In this document: one piece after another, positions 46,731 to 54,781 of the stretch
How the letters are laid out: each line of letters opens with the position of its first letter
How positions within the stretch are numbered: position 1 is the stretch's first letter
Assembly: GCF_000717055.1 (NCBI RefSeq)
Contig: NZ_JNXI01000020.1
Coordinates: 62,001-126,000 of the forward strand
Direction of reading: 5' to 3'
Source: Streptomyces iakyrus
GTDB taxonomy: Bacteria > Actinomycetota > Actinomycetes > Streptomycetales > Streptomycetaceae
Length of the DNA: 64,000 nucleotides
The notes under the pieces: generated by a model
The model's database searches: none
The model's input: the letters and a program-made list of their open reading frames with translations, nothing else
What the model was told of the DNA's origin: nothing
Translations under genes and position numbers: made by a program

Positions 46731-47393
46731 ATGGCCGATCTCGACTCCCTGCGCACCCGCTTCGCCCGCACCCTGGAAGCGGCCCGGGGCCCGGCCGGCG
46801 GCCCGGACCCGGCGCCGTACGCCGATGCCCTGCTCACCCGCTGGCAGGAGCCCCAGCGCCGGTACCACACGGTCGGGCACCTCACGGCGGTCCTCGACCG
46901 CGTCGACGAGCTGGAGCGGTACGCGGACGACCCGGACGTGGTGCGGCTGGCCGCCTGGTTCCACGACGCGGTCTACCTGCCCGACCGCTCCGAGAACGAG
47001 GAGCGCTCGGCCCGCCTCGCCGAACGCGCCCTCGCCGAGGCCGGCGTTCCCGACGCGAAGACCGCCGAGGTGGCCCGCCTGGTCCGCCTCACCGTCACCC
47101 ACGACCCCGCCGACGACGACCCCGACGGCCAGGTCCTGTGCGACGCCGACCTCGCCATCCTCGCCTCGCCCCCGTCGGCGTACGCCGCCTACACCGCGGC
47201 CGTCCGCGAGGAGTACCACTTCGTCCCCAGCGACGCCTTCCGCGAGGGCCGCGCCGCAATCCTGCGCCAACTCCTCGACCTCCCGCGCCTGTTCAGGACA
47301 CCGCACGGCACCACCGAGTGGGAGGCCACGGCCCGCTACAACCTCACCGCCGAGCTGGAAATGCTGTCGCTCCCGCCCCAGGACGCCTCGTAG
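46731..47393 (+). CDS. HD-domain (predicted metal-dependent) phosphohydrolase
   Basis: A 220-residue protein with HD-like motifs RYHTVGHL and WFHDAVYLPDRSENEERSA, then LTVTHDP and CDADLAIL. These match small HD-superfamily hydrolases. ATG 46731 begins the conserved N terminus. The next gene begins 10 bases after its stop, so the two are probably translated together. Confidence 0.88.
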   Translation: MADLDSLRTRFARTLEAARGPAGGPDPAPYADALLTRWQEPQRRYHTVGHLTAVLDRVDELERYADDPDVVRLAAWFHDAVYLPDRSENEERSARLAERALAEAGVPDAKTAEVARLVRLTVTHDPADDDPDGQVLCDADLAILASPPSAYAAYTAAVREEYHFVPSDAFREGRAAILRQLLDLPRLFRTPHGTTEWEATARYNLTAELEMLSLPPQDAS

Positions 47394-47403
47394 CCTCCCC
47401 ACC

Positions 47404-48483
47404 ATGTGGACAACGGGAGCGGAACAGGTGGAGCAGGCCGTCGCCGAGTGCGTGAGCCTGCTGGGGGCGGTCGCCGAGTGGGAGTGGGAAGGCGTACGGG
47501 CGGGGCGGCTCGACTGGGACTGCCGGCAGACGGCGGTGCACACCGCCGAGGTCCTCATCGCGTACGCGGGGCAGCTGGCGGGGCGGGAGCAGGACGGGTG
47601 GTCGCCGTTCGAGCTGTCGATGGAGGAGAACACCGGCAACGCGGACGTGCTGCGGGTGATCCGCACGACGGGGGCCCTGCTCGCGGCCGCGATCCGTACC
47701 GCCCCGCGGCACGTGCGGGCCTTCCACCCGTACCCGTTCCGCAGCGCGAACCGTGAGGGGTTCGCCGCGATGGGCGTGGTCGAGGTGCTGCTGCACACGC
47801 ACGACATCTGCGAGGGGCTGGGCCTGTCGTACGAACCGGCGCCCGAGCTGTGCGACTTCGTGCTCACCCGGCTCTTCCCGCACGTCCAGCCCGGCCCCAC
47901 CCCGTGGCCGACCCTGCTGTGGGCCACCGGCCGCGGGGAACTGCCAGGCCGCGTCCCGCTCACCGAGTGGCGCTGGAACAACAACCTGGTGATCGACGCC
48001 GAGCGGCTCACCCTGGAGGGCGTCACGCCCGCGGCGGCCACCGACCTGTCCACGGTCGGCGACGGCGGCTTCGCGTGGATCGAGGGCGGCCCGGTCGAGG
48101 GCACCCGGGTCGGCGCCGGGCTGGTGTACAAGCAGTACGAGGACGGGGTCCACCGGCCGGAGTGGGGCATGTACGTGCTCGTCCGGCGCGAGGACGGCCG
48201 CGCGCTCGGCGCGATGGGCTTCCACGGCGTCCCGGACGAGGCCGGGCGGGTCGAGATCGGCTACGACCTGGTCGAGGGCGCCCGCGGCCACGGCTACGCC
48301 ACCGAGGCGCTGCGCACGCTGTCGGCCTGGGCGCTGGAGCGGGACGAGGTGCGGACCGTGGTCGCGAACGTCGAGCGGGGCAACCAGCCCTCGCAGAACG
48401 TGCTCGCGCGGGCCGGCTTCACCCAGGTCGCCGAGGACCCCGAGCTCCTGACCTACGAGCTGCGCGAACCCCGCGAGGGATAG
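47404..48483 (+). CDS. DinB/MDMPI-like domain fused to GNAT acetyltransferase (3 of 3)
   Basis: A 359-residue two-domain protein. Residues about 1-180 resemble the maleylpyruvate isomerase/DinB fold (CRQTAVHTAEVLIAYAG, VVEVLLHTHDICEGLGL with paired His), and residues about 190-359 are a GNAT domain (WRWNNNLVIDAERLTLEGV, VEIGYDLVEGARGHGYATEAL, NVLARAGFTQVAEDPEL). The fusion suggests acetylation coupled to a bound ligand. Overlaps the DUF4031 gene by 31 bp at its 3' end. No clear ribosome site; coupled to the HD gene. Confidence 0.85.
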   Translation: MWTTGAEQVEQAVAECVSLLGAVAEWEWEGVRAGRLDWDCRQTAVHTAEVLIAYAGQLAGREQDGWSPFELSMEENTGNADVLRVIRTTGALLAAAIRTAPRHVRAFHPYPFRSANREGFAAMGVVEVLLHTHDICEGLGLSYEPAPELCDFVLTRLFPHVQPGPTPWPTLLWATGRGELPGRVPLTEWRWNNNLVIDAERLTLEGVTPAAATDLSTVGDGGFAWIEGGPVEGTRVGAGLVYKQYEDGVHRPEWGMYVLVRREDGRALGAMGFHGVPDEAGRVEIGYDLVEGARGHGYATEALRTLSAWALERDEVRTVVANVERGNQPSQNVLARAGFTQVAEDPELLTYELREPREG

Positions 48484-48740
48484 CGCCCCTTGGGCCGCCG
48501 CAGCCCCGCCGCGTACAGCAGCCGCACCACCTCGCGGCTGCTGACCTCCACGGCCCCGGCGGCCACCACGTCGGCGTACCGCTCGTCGGGGATGTCGTAG
48601 TGGTCGCGCTCGAAGGCCCGGCGGGGGACGCCGAGGCGCGCGGCGAAGGTGTGGAGCTCGTCGTAGGAGACGTCGCTGACGAGGTGGGACCACATGCGGC
48701 CGTGGCCGGGCCAGGTCGGCGGGTCGACGTAGATCGTCAC
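48453..48740 (-). CDS. DUF4031 family protein
   Basis: A 95-residue protein of the DUF4031 family (TIYVDPPTWPGHGRMWSHLVSD, followed by DHYDIPDERYADVVAAGA), with a basic tail. Found across actinobacteria; function unknown. Starts eight bases after the stop of the 127-residue gene upstream on the same strand, so likely co-transcribed with it. Confidence 0.85.
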   Translation of the reverse strand: MTIYVDPPTWPGHGRMWSHLVSDVSYDELHTFAARLGVPRRAFERDHYDIPDERYADVVAAGAVEVSSREVVRLLYAAGLRRPKGRYPSRGSRSS

Positions 48741-48747
48741 GAAGGCC

Positions 48748-49131
48748 TCACGAGGACGCCGGCCCGCCGATGGCCTCGCCCAGCGATCCCACCGCGGCGA
48801 CCTTCACGCCCGCCTCGCTGCACACCCAGTGCGGGTCGGGCCCCAACTCCGGTTCCACGTCGAGCGCGTGCGGCTCGCCGGCCCCGCACACCGGGCACAG
48901 CGGCCAGCGGCCGTACCGCTCCAGCAGGGCGTCCTGGACGTCCTGCGCGACCAGACCGGCCACGTACCGCGCGCCCTCGGGCCACTGCTCGACCCACCAC
49001 CGGCGCTCCTTGACGGACTCCTCGACCAGCGACACGACATCCGCGTCGGCGACGCGGCCCGCGACGAGGTCGGCCAGCACGAGGGCGCGCGCGGCGTGCA
49101 GCGCCTGCTCCAGGGGGCTGATGGGTTCCAT
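48748..49131 (-). CDS. Hypothetical protein with CPVC zinc-knuckle-like end
   Basis: A 127-residue soluble protein: acidic helices in the first 80 residues, then CPVCGAGEPHALDVEPE and WVCSEAG, whose cysteines could bind a zinc. No family recognised. Lies upstream of DUF4031 on the same strand, and is divergent from the RpiR regulator, whose start is 55 bp away. Confidence 0.65.
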   Translation of the reverse strand: MEPISPLEQALHAARALVLADLVAGRVADADVVSLVEESVKERRWWVEQWPEGARYVAGLVAQDVQDALLERYGRWPLCPVCGAGEPHALDVEPELGPDPHWVCSEAGVKVAAVGSLGEAIGGPASS

Positions 49132-49186
49132 GCACCCATTGTGCGCACTCTTGACCCCGCCGCCGCCCCGAAAATATCTTTCAATC

Positions 49187-50122
49187 GTGACCCGAGACGT
49201 GAAGGAAATTTTCGCCCGCGAGCGGAGCGGCTCCTCCGGGGCGAGCGGCGCCCCGCCCGCCCCCGCCGCCCTCGCGGCCAAGGTCCGCACGCTGGGACCC
49301 TCGATGACGCGCTCCATGCAGCGCGTCGCCGAGGCCGTCGCGGGCGACCCGGCCGGCTGCGCGGCCCTCACGGTCACCGGCCTCGCCGAGCTCACCGGCA
49401 CCAGCGAGGCGACCGTCGTACGCACCGCCCGCCTGCTGGGCTATCCGGGTTACCGGGACCTGCGCCTGGCGCTCGCCGGCCTCGCCGCTCAGCAGCAGTC
49501 GGGCCGCGCCCCGGCCATCACGACGGACATCGCGGTGGACGACCCGATCGCCGACGTGGTCGCCAAGCTCGCCTACGACGAGCAGCAGACCCTCGCCGAC
49601 ACCGCCGCCGGCCTCGACACCGTCCAACTGGGTGCGGCCGTCGCCGCCCTGACCACGGCCCGCCGCACCGACGTGTACGGCGTCGGAGCGTCCGGCCTGG
49701 TCGCCCAGGACCTCACACAGAAGCTGCTGCGCATAGGGCTCATAGCCCACGCCCACAGCGACCCGCACCTCGCCGTCACCAACGCCGTGCAACTGCGCGC
49801 GGGCGATGTCGCGGTCGCCGTCACCCACTCCGGGTCGACGGGGGACGTCATCGAGCCTCTGCGGGTCGCCTTCGAGCGCGGCGCGACGACGGTGGCGATC
49901 ACCGGCCGCCCGGACGGCCCGGTCACGCAGTACGCCGACCACGTCCTCACCACGTCCACCGCACGCGAGAGCGAGCTGCGTCCGGCGGCGATGTCGTCCC
50001 GGACGGGGCAGCTCCTCGTGGTGGACTGCCTGTTCGTGGGGGTGGCGCAGCGGACGTACGAGACGGCGGCGCCGGCGCTGTCGGCCTCGTACGAGGCGCT
50101 GGCCCACCGGCACCGTTCCTGA
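49187..50122 (+). CDS. MurR/RpiR-type regulator of murQ
   Basis: A 311-residue regulator: HTH_6 domain (about 35-110, with LTVTGLAELTGTSEATVVRTA) and a C-terminal SIS sugar-isomerase domain (VYGVGASGLVAQDLTQKLLR, VTHSGSTGDVIEPL). Homologues in MurR bind N-acetylmuramate-6-phosphate and control murQ, which follows 46 bp downstream. GTG 49187 lies seven bases after a TATCTT -10-like hexamer, so the mRNA may be leaderless; GTG 49199 is an alternative. Divergent from the CPVC gene. Confidence 0.88.
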   Translation: MTRDVKEIFARERSGSSGASGAPPAPAALAAKVRTLGPSMTRSMQRVAEAVAGDPAGCAALTVTGLAELTGTSEATVVRTARLLGYPGYRDLRLALAGLAAQQQSGRAPAITTDIAVDDPIADVVAKLAYDEQQTLADTAAGLDTVQLGAAVAALTTARRTDVYGVGASGLVAQDLTQKLLRIGLIAHAHSDPHLAVTNAVQLRAGDVAVAVTHSGSTGDVIEPLRVAFERGATTVAITGRPDGPVTQYADHVLTTSTARESELRPAAMSSRTGQLLVVDCLFVGVAQRTYETAAPALSASYEALAHRHRS

Positions 50123-50168
50123 GGCAGCCGCCCCGCCCAGCACCGGAAAGACACGGAAAGAGCCGTCC

Positions 50169-51101
50169 ATGACCTCCACCTCCAGCCCCCGTGACCTCAG
50201 GACCGAGTTGGAGTCCCTGACCACCGAGGCCTTCCGGCCGGAACTCGCGGACATCGACCGGCTGCCCACCCTCGACATCGCCCGGCTGATGAACGGCGAG
50301 GACGCCACCGTGGCCGGGGCGGTCGCGGCCCGGCTGCCGCAGATCGCCGCCGCGATCGACGCCGTCGCCGAGCGGATGGCCCGGGGCGGCCGCCTGGTCT
50401 ACGCGGGCGCGGGCACGGCGGGCCGGATGGGCGTCCTGGACGCCTCCGAGTGCCCGCCCACGTTCAACACCGACCCCTCCCGGGTCGTGGGCCTGATCGC
50501 GGGCGGCCGGGACGCCGTGGTCACCTCGGTGGAGGGCGCGGAGGACTCCCGGGAACTGGCCGAGGCGGACCTGAAGGCCCTCGCCCTGACCCCCGACGAC
50601 ACGGTGGTCGGCATCTCCGCCTCCGGCCGCACCCCGTACGCCATCGGCGCGGTCGAACACGCCCGCGCCCGCCGCTCCCTCACCATCGGCCTCGCCTGCA
50701 ACCCGGGCAGCCCGCTCGCGGCCGCCGCCGACCACGGCATCGAGATCGTCGTGGGCCCCGAACTGCTCACCGGCTCCACCCGCCTGAAGGCCGGCACGGC
50801 GCAGAAGCTCGTCCTCAACATGCTCTCGACGATCACGATGATCCGGCTGGGCAAGACCTACGGGAACCTGATGGTCGACGTCCGCGCGTCGAACGACAAG
50901 CTCCGGGCCCGCTCCCACCGCATCGTCGCCCTCGCCACCGGAGCCGCCGAGGAGGACATCGAGCGGGCCCTGACCGCCACGGACGGCGAGGTCAAGAACG
51001 CGATCCTCGCCCTCCTGGCCGACGTCGACGGCCCGACGGCCGCCCGACTGCTGGAGGAGTCCGGCGGGCACCTGCGGGCGGCGCTCGACTCGCACGTCTG
51101 A
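50169..51101 (+). CDS. murQ: N-acetylmuramic acid 6-phosphate etherase
   Basis: A 310-residue SIS-domain enzyme that cleaves the lactyl ether of MurNAc-6-phosphate in peptidoglycan recycling. Characteristic: TLDIARLMNGED, LVYAGAGTAGRMGVLDASECPPTF, GEDS-like VEGAEDSRELAEADL, SASGRTPYAIGAV, ITMIRLGKTYGNLMVDV. Directly follows its probable regulator. ATG 50169 has GGAAAGAG. Confidence 0.93.
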   Translation: MTSTSSPRDLRTELESLTTEAFRPELADIDRLPTLDIARLMNGEDATVAGAVAARLPQIAAAIDAVAERMARGGRLVYAGAGTAGRMGVLDASECPPTFNTDPSRVVGLIAGGRDAVVTSVEGAEDSRELAEADLKALALTPDDTVVGISASGRTPYAIGAVEHARARRSLTIGLACNPGSPLAAAADHGIEIVVGPELLTGSTRLKAGTAQKLVLNMLSTITMIRLGKTYGNLMVDVRASNDKLRARSHRIVALATGAAEEDIERALTATDGEVKNAILALLADVDGPTAARLLEESGGHLRAALDSHV

Positions 51102-51137
51102 GGGGCGGTTGTCAGACCCCGGTGCTTTCATGGGGGC

Positions 51138-51602
51138 ATGAGCAGCAGAGGTGTCGTCGTGGAGCGGCGGATCGCCGCCGGGCAGGGTGTGGTGTGGGAG
51201 GCCCTGACGGACCTCGGGGGTATGGAGCGCATGCTCAGCGGGGTCACAAGGGTCGAGGTCCTCACCGAGGGCGGTTTCGGGGTCGGCACGCGGTGGAGGG
51301 AGACACGGCGGATGTTCGGCAAGGAAGCCACCGAGGAAATGTGGGTGACCGCCTGCGAGGCGCCCGAGCGCTACGTGGTGGAGGCCGAGACGCAGGGCAC
51401 GCGCTATGTCTCGGAGTGGCTGCTGCGGACGGACGGTCCGTCGGCGACCACGGTGCGGATGACGTTCGGCGCGGAGACGCCGGGCGGTGCCCGGGGGCTC
51501 CTCGCCAAGCTCCTGGGCGGTCTGGGGGCGCGGGCCGTGCGGAAGGTCATCACGAAGGATCTCGACGACGTCGCCTCGACGGTGGAGGGGCGCAACGGCT
51601 GA
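51138..51602 (+). CDS. SRPBCC-fold protein
   Basis: A 154-residue START/SRPBCC-like protein (VVVERRIAAGQGVVWEALTD, then a hydrophobic strand-rich middle). Polyketide cyclase/dehydrase-type proteins of this fold bind hydrophobic ligands. No ligand identified. Convergent with the 81-residue gene. Confidence 0.8.
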   Translation: MSSRGVVVERRIAAGQGVVWEALTDLGGMERMLSGVTRVEVLTEGGFGVGTRWRETRRMFGKEATEEMWVTACEAPERYVVEAETQGTRYVSEWLLRTDGPSATTVRMTFGAETPGGARGLLAKLLGGLGARAVRKVITKDLDDVASTVEGRNG

Positions 51603-51605
51603 GTC

Positions 51606-51851
51606 TCACCTCGGCTTCGGCTCCCGGTTGACCTGCCGCACGCGAGCCCGCAGCGTCTCCCTCGCGGGCAACGACCGCAGTACGTCGGTGAGTTGCTCGG
51701 CCGTCCGTACGTTGCACCGCCCCAGATCGACCAGGGCGAGCGGCTCGTCACTCGCGGCCGTGACCGGATCCACGCGCAGGGACGGCAGCACGACACCGAC
51801 TCCCGCGAGGGCGTCCCGCAGCGACTTCACGATGTCTTCGGTCGAGCGCAC
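51606..51851 (-). CDS. Small hypothetical protein divergent from XRE gene
   Basis: An 81-residue protein (VRSTEDIVKSLRDALAGVGV, LALVDLGRCNVRTAEQLTDVL) with a leucine-rich helical pattern and basic end. GTG 51851 has GGAGG 10 bases upstream. It lies divergent from the XRE gene (114 bp), a position where Streptomyces XRE/DUF397 loci often carry small accessory genes. Function unknown. Confidence 0.65.
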   Translation of the reverse strand: MRSTEDIVKSLRDALAGVGVVLPSLRVDPVTAASDEPLALVDLGRCNVRTAEQLTDVLRSLPARETLRARVRQVNREPKPR

Positions 51852-51965
51852 CTTGTTCCTACCTCCACGCTGAGTTTGTGATTCACGACACAGCGTGGCC
51901 GGTGCGTCCCTAGCCTGGCCATATACGGCAATCCAACAACCCGATCTGTACGACAGGGAGTCCCC

Positions 51966-52804
51966 ATGCCCGGATCCAGGGACCTCGACCCGTCTTCCTC
52001 CCCTCGGGCCCTCCTGGGCGCCGAACTCCGCCACGCCCGCGAGAAGGCCGGCCTGAGCCAGGAGGAACTGGGACAGCGGCTGTTCGTGAGCGGGTCGTTC
52101 ATCGGGCAACTGGAGGCGGGACGCGGAGGTTGCAGCGGGAGTACGCGCGGTTGCTGGACGAGGTGCTGGGGACGGAGGACTTCTTCCAGCGGAATTGTGG
52201 GGCGGCGGCGAAGTCGAAGTATCCAGAGCACTTCGCGGAGGCGGCGGAGGCGGAGGCTGCGGCCACTGAGATCCGGCAGTTCGCGCCGCTTCTCATTCCC
52301 GGGCTACTGCAAACCCCCGCGTACGCACGGGCCGTGTTCCGCGCGTACCGGCCCACAGCACCGGAGGCGGTGATCGAGGAGTTGGTGGCCGCCCGGATGG
52401 ACAGGGCTCGCATCCTCGACGATCCAACAAGCCCGTTGTTGTGGGTGGTGATTGACGAGGCTGCTCTACGGAGGGAGACCGGTGGGCGAGAGGTCATGGC
52501 AGGAGCGCTACGCCATGTCACGGCCCTGATCCGCAGGAACCGGATCATCGTGCAGGGATTGCCGTTCGGCGCGGGAGCCCACGCGTCGATGGAGGGCTCC
52601 ATGAAGCTGATGGATTTCGAGGACGCGCCTCCGTTGCTCTACTTCGAGGGAGTCGGCACGGGACGACTGGAGGACGACCCGGCAACCGTCCACCACCAGC
52701 GGCGCACCTTCCAGCTCCTCACCGCCTGCGCCCTCTCCCCGGACGGATCCCTGGCTCTCATCGAAGACATCGCGCAGGATTGCGGCCATGAGGAACATGC
52801 CTGA
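51966..52804 (+). pseudogene. XRE/DUF5753 (Scr1-like) regulator, frameshifted
   Basis: The N-terminal 52 codons encode an XRE helix-turn-helix ([24 protein letters not shown], [10 protein letters not shown]) but the frame breaks at about 52118-52121: GCGGGACGC would continue perfectly if it were GCGGGGACGC, giving [16 protein letters not shown]. The remainder, from TTG 52130, encodes the DUF5753 ligand-like domain ([36 protein letters not shown]). A single missing G explains it, so this is either a young pseudogene or a sequencing error. The start has AGGGAG. DUF397 follows, overlapping by 17 bp. Confidence 0.88.
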
Positions 52805-52979
52805 GTGGTACAAGTCCAGCTACAGCGGCGGCAGCGGCGGCGACTGCCTGGAGATAGCCGACGGCCACCGCACCCTCATCCCCGTTCGCGACTCCAAGAA
52901 CCCCGAAGGCCTGAAGCTCGTGTTCCGGGCCACTGCCTGGGCCGCATTCGTCGAGAACCTCAAGGACGAGAGGGCCTGA
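52788..52979 (+). CDS. DUF397 protein
   Basis: A 63-residue DUF397 protein (WYKSSYSGGSGGDCLEIAD, VRDSKNPEGLKL, WAAFVENLK), the standard partner of XRE/DUF5753 regulators in Streptomyces, where such pairs influence development and antibiotic production. It overlaps the disrupted XRE gene by 17 bp. With XRE inactivated, it would be an orphan partner. Confidence 0.9.
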   Translation: MRNMPEWYKSSYSGGSGGDCLEIADGHRTLIPVRDSKNPEGLKLVFRATAWAAFVENLKDERA

Positions 52980-53018
52980 GCTTCGGGACCCGGGCTTCGA
53001 GCCCCTTTTTCAAGGAAT

Positions 53019-53049
53019 GGGTGGAGGGCTTCAACCCACCCTCCCACCC
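53019..53049 (+). terminator. Imperfect hairpin after DUF397
   Basis: GGGTGGAGGG (53019-53028) pairs with CCCTCCCACCC (53039-53049) with a one-base bulge, 40 bp past the DUF397 stop. Candidate terminator. Confidence 0.45.
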
Positions 53050-53119
53050 GGTGAGTTGACGCGACGCGCCCGGCTTGCCACGGACAGTCACCTACCTCTA
53101 CCGTTCCTGGACAAGCAAC

Positions 53120-53154
53120 AGCCCCCGCCCGGTGCGCCAACACCTGCGGGGGCT
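53120..53154 (+). promoter_or_regulatory. Hairpin in leader of HTH/zinc gene
   Basis: AGCCCCCGC (53120-53128) and GCGGGGGCT (53146-53154) form a perfect 9-bp stem with a 17-base loop, about 30 bases before the next start. It could be a leader attenuator or terminator; I recall similar leaders before HTH genes of Streptomyces. Confidence 0.55.
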
Positions 53155-53184
53155 TAACCAACGAGATCGAGAGACGTCGATCCC

Positions 53185-54036
53185 ATGGCTGAAGCCAACT
53201 TTAGTGCTGCCTCCCCGTCCGCGCACCCCACGGCGGGCCCGGGTTACGGCAAACGCACCGCTCCGGACCAACTCCGCGCCACAAACCACGACTTCGCCCA
53301 CCTCCCACCCCGCGAAGCCGCCATCGCCGCCTACCTGGACCGGCTCCCCGACGGCACGGACATCTCCGTAAAGACGCTGGCCAAACAGCTCCCCTACGGC
53401 CAGTGCGCCCTCGGCACGGCCCTCAACCGCATCCAGCAGGCAGGCCACCTGCGCCGAGGCCGGGAGTGCATCACGGCCGACGACGGCAGTTCCCGCTGGA
53501 TCACCCGATCGTGGTGGTCCCGTACCGCCCGGGATGACGACTGGTGGACGGCGTTCACTCGCGGCGACGCACCGCGGCCGGAGGCCACACGCCCCACCCG
53601 TTCCCGCGCCCACATCCTCCTGGCCGCCCTCGGCCGCACGGCCCCAGTTCTGTCCCTCTCCGAAGCAGACTGCGCGACGCTCGCCCCACTCGTGACGGAC
53701 TGGTTCGAGCGAGGCGCCTCGGAGGACGACGTACTGCGTGCGCTCACCGCCGGCCTGCCGGCGCCCGTCCATCACGCAGCGGCCCTGGTCCGCAGACGCC
53801 TGACCAGCAAACTTCCGCTCCCACCCGCCCGCCCACCCCTGCGCGTCCTGGAGTGCGCCAACTGCGGCGCCCCGGGCCGTCCGGAGTCCCTGCCAGGGGG
53901 GCGTTGCAGCGCCTGCCGGGGCGAACGCGCCCCCGCGCAACCGCCCGCACCCCTGTCCGCCCCCACAGTTCACGACCACGCGGCCCAGATCCGCGCTGCG
54001 ATGTCCCGACGACGACAAGAGAGGGCACACGCATGA
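53185..54036 (+). CDS. HTH protein with C4 zinc ribbon
   Basis: A 283-residue protein. A winged-helix-like region (about 36-95: PPREAAIAAYLDRLPDGTD, ISVKTLAKQLPYGQCALGTALNRIQQAG) resembles phage/plasmid replication or MarR-type HTHs; CANCGAPGRPESLPGGRCSAC is a four-cysteine zinc ribbon near the C terminus. Function unknown. It overlaps the upstream end of the Uma2 region, but that gene has its own strong ribosome site. Weak ribosome site here; the leader hairpin lies upstream. Confidence 0.65.
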   Translation: MAEANFSAASPSAHPTAGPGYGKRTAPDQLRATNHDFAHLPPREAAIAAYLDRLPDGTDISVKTLAKQLPYGQCALGTALNRIQQAGHLRRGRECITADDGSSRWITRSWWSRTARDDDWWTAFTRGDAPRPEATRPTRSRAHILLAALGRTAPVLSLSEADCATLAPLVTDWFERGASEDDVLRALTAGLPAPVHHAAALVRRRLTSKLPLPPARPPLRVLECANCGAPGRPESLPGGRCSACRGERAPAQPPAPLSAPTVHDHAAQIRAAMSRRRQERAHA

Positions 54037-54095
54037 CGGCTCCTACGGTCCGGCGCCACCAGCCCGGGGCACGATGGAGGGAAGGAGGCGACACC

Positions 54096-54776
54096 ATGAC
54101 CCGAGACACGACCGACCGCCCGCAGATGGATGTCGAGGACTTCGACGAACTCGTGAGCAGGGCTCCGAGGGAGATCCGGAACAGGCTGGAGTTCCTGGGC
54201 GGGCGACTGTGCATCCGGCACGGCCCCCTCGACGTGGACGAGTTCGAGGAGCTTGCCGCAGTGGCGCCCGAGGCAGTGCGGCTTGAGTACATCAATGGAA
54301 AGGTAGAGGTCAAAGCCATGCCGGACGGCAACCACACGTCGATCTTCCTGTGGCTGTCGCGCCAGTGCATGCAGCATCGACCCGACCTGGATCTCGCACC
54401 GGAGCGGGGCGTCAAGGCAGAGGCCTACCGCAAGGGCCGGGCACGCACGGATGGGTTCCTGGCACCAGTGGATCACTTCAAAGGCGACCGAGAGTGGTCC
54501 GACCCCGACGGTGCCCTGATGGCCGTGGAGATCACCTCCCACGACCGCGACACCGATCAACGCGACCGCATCGACAAGCCCATCGGCTACGCCGAAGCCG
54601 CGATCCCCGTCTACCTCCTCATCGACCGCGACAACAACACACTCACCGTCCACAGCGAACCGAAAGACGGCCGCTACCAGCAGATCTCCCGACACCCTTG
54701 GGGCGCCACCGTCGAGCTCCCCACCCCCGTGAACATCACCCTGGACACCGAGAAGCTCAAGGACTACACCGACTGA
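54096..54776 (+). CDS. Uma2-family protein with duplicated N-terminal unit
   Basis: A 226-residue Uma2 protein. The N terminus holds a repeat: DVEDFDELVSRAPREIRNRL then FLGGRLCI, followed by DVDEFEELAAVAPEAVRLEY and INGKVEV, an apparent duplication of the opening Uma2 unit. The C-terminal part has MAVEITSHDRDTDQRDRIDK (the E-I-T-S nuclease-like motif) and AIPVYLLIDRD. ATG 54096 has AAGGAGG at 8 bases; an alternative ATG 54033 overlaps the preceding stop (ATGA) but has no such site. In the same accessory island as XRE/DUF397. Confidence 0.85.
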   Translation: MTRDTTDRPQMDVEDFDELVSRAPREIRNRLEFLGGRLCIRHGPLDVDEFEELAAVAPEAVRLEYINGKVEVKAMPDGNHTSIFLWLSRQCMQHRPDLDLAPERGVKAEAYRKGRARTDGFLAPVDHFKGDREWSDPDGALMAVEITSHDRDTDQRDRIDKPIGYAEAAIPVYLLIDRDNNTLTVHSEPKDGRYQQISRHPWGATVELPTPVNITLDTEKLKDYTD

Positions 54777-54781
54777 GGACA

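Noticed and set aside
54033..54095. Upstream ATG (54033) for the Uma2 gene
   Set aside because: It overlaps the preceding stop, but the AAGGAGG site before 54096 and the conserved start favour the shorter protein.
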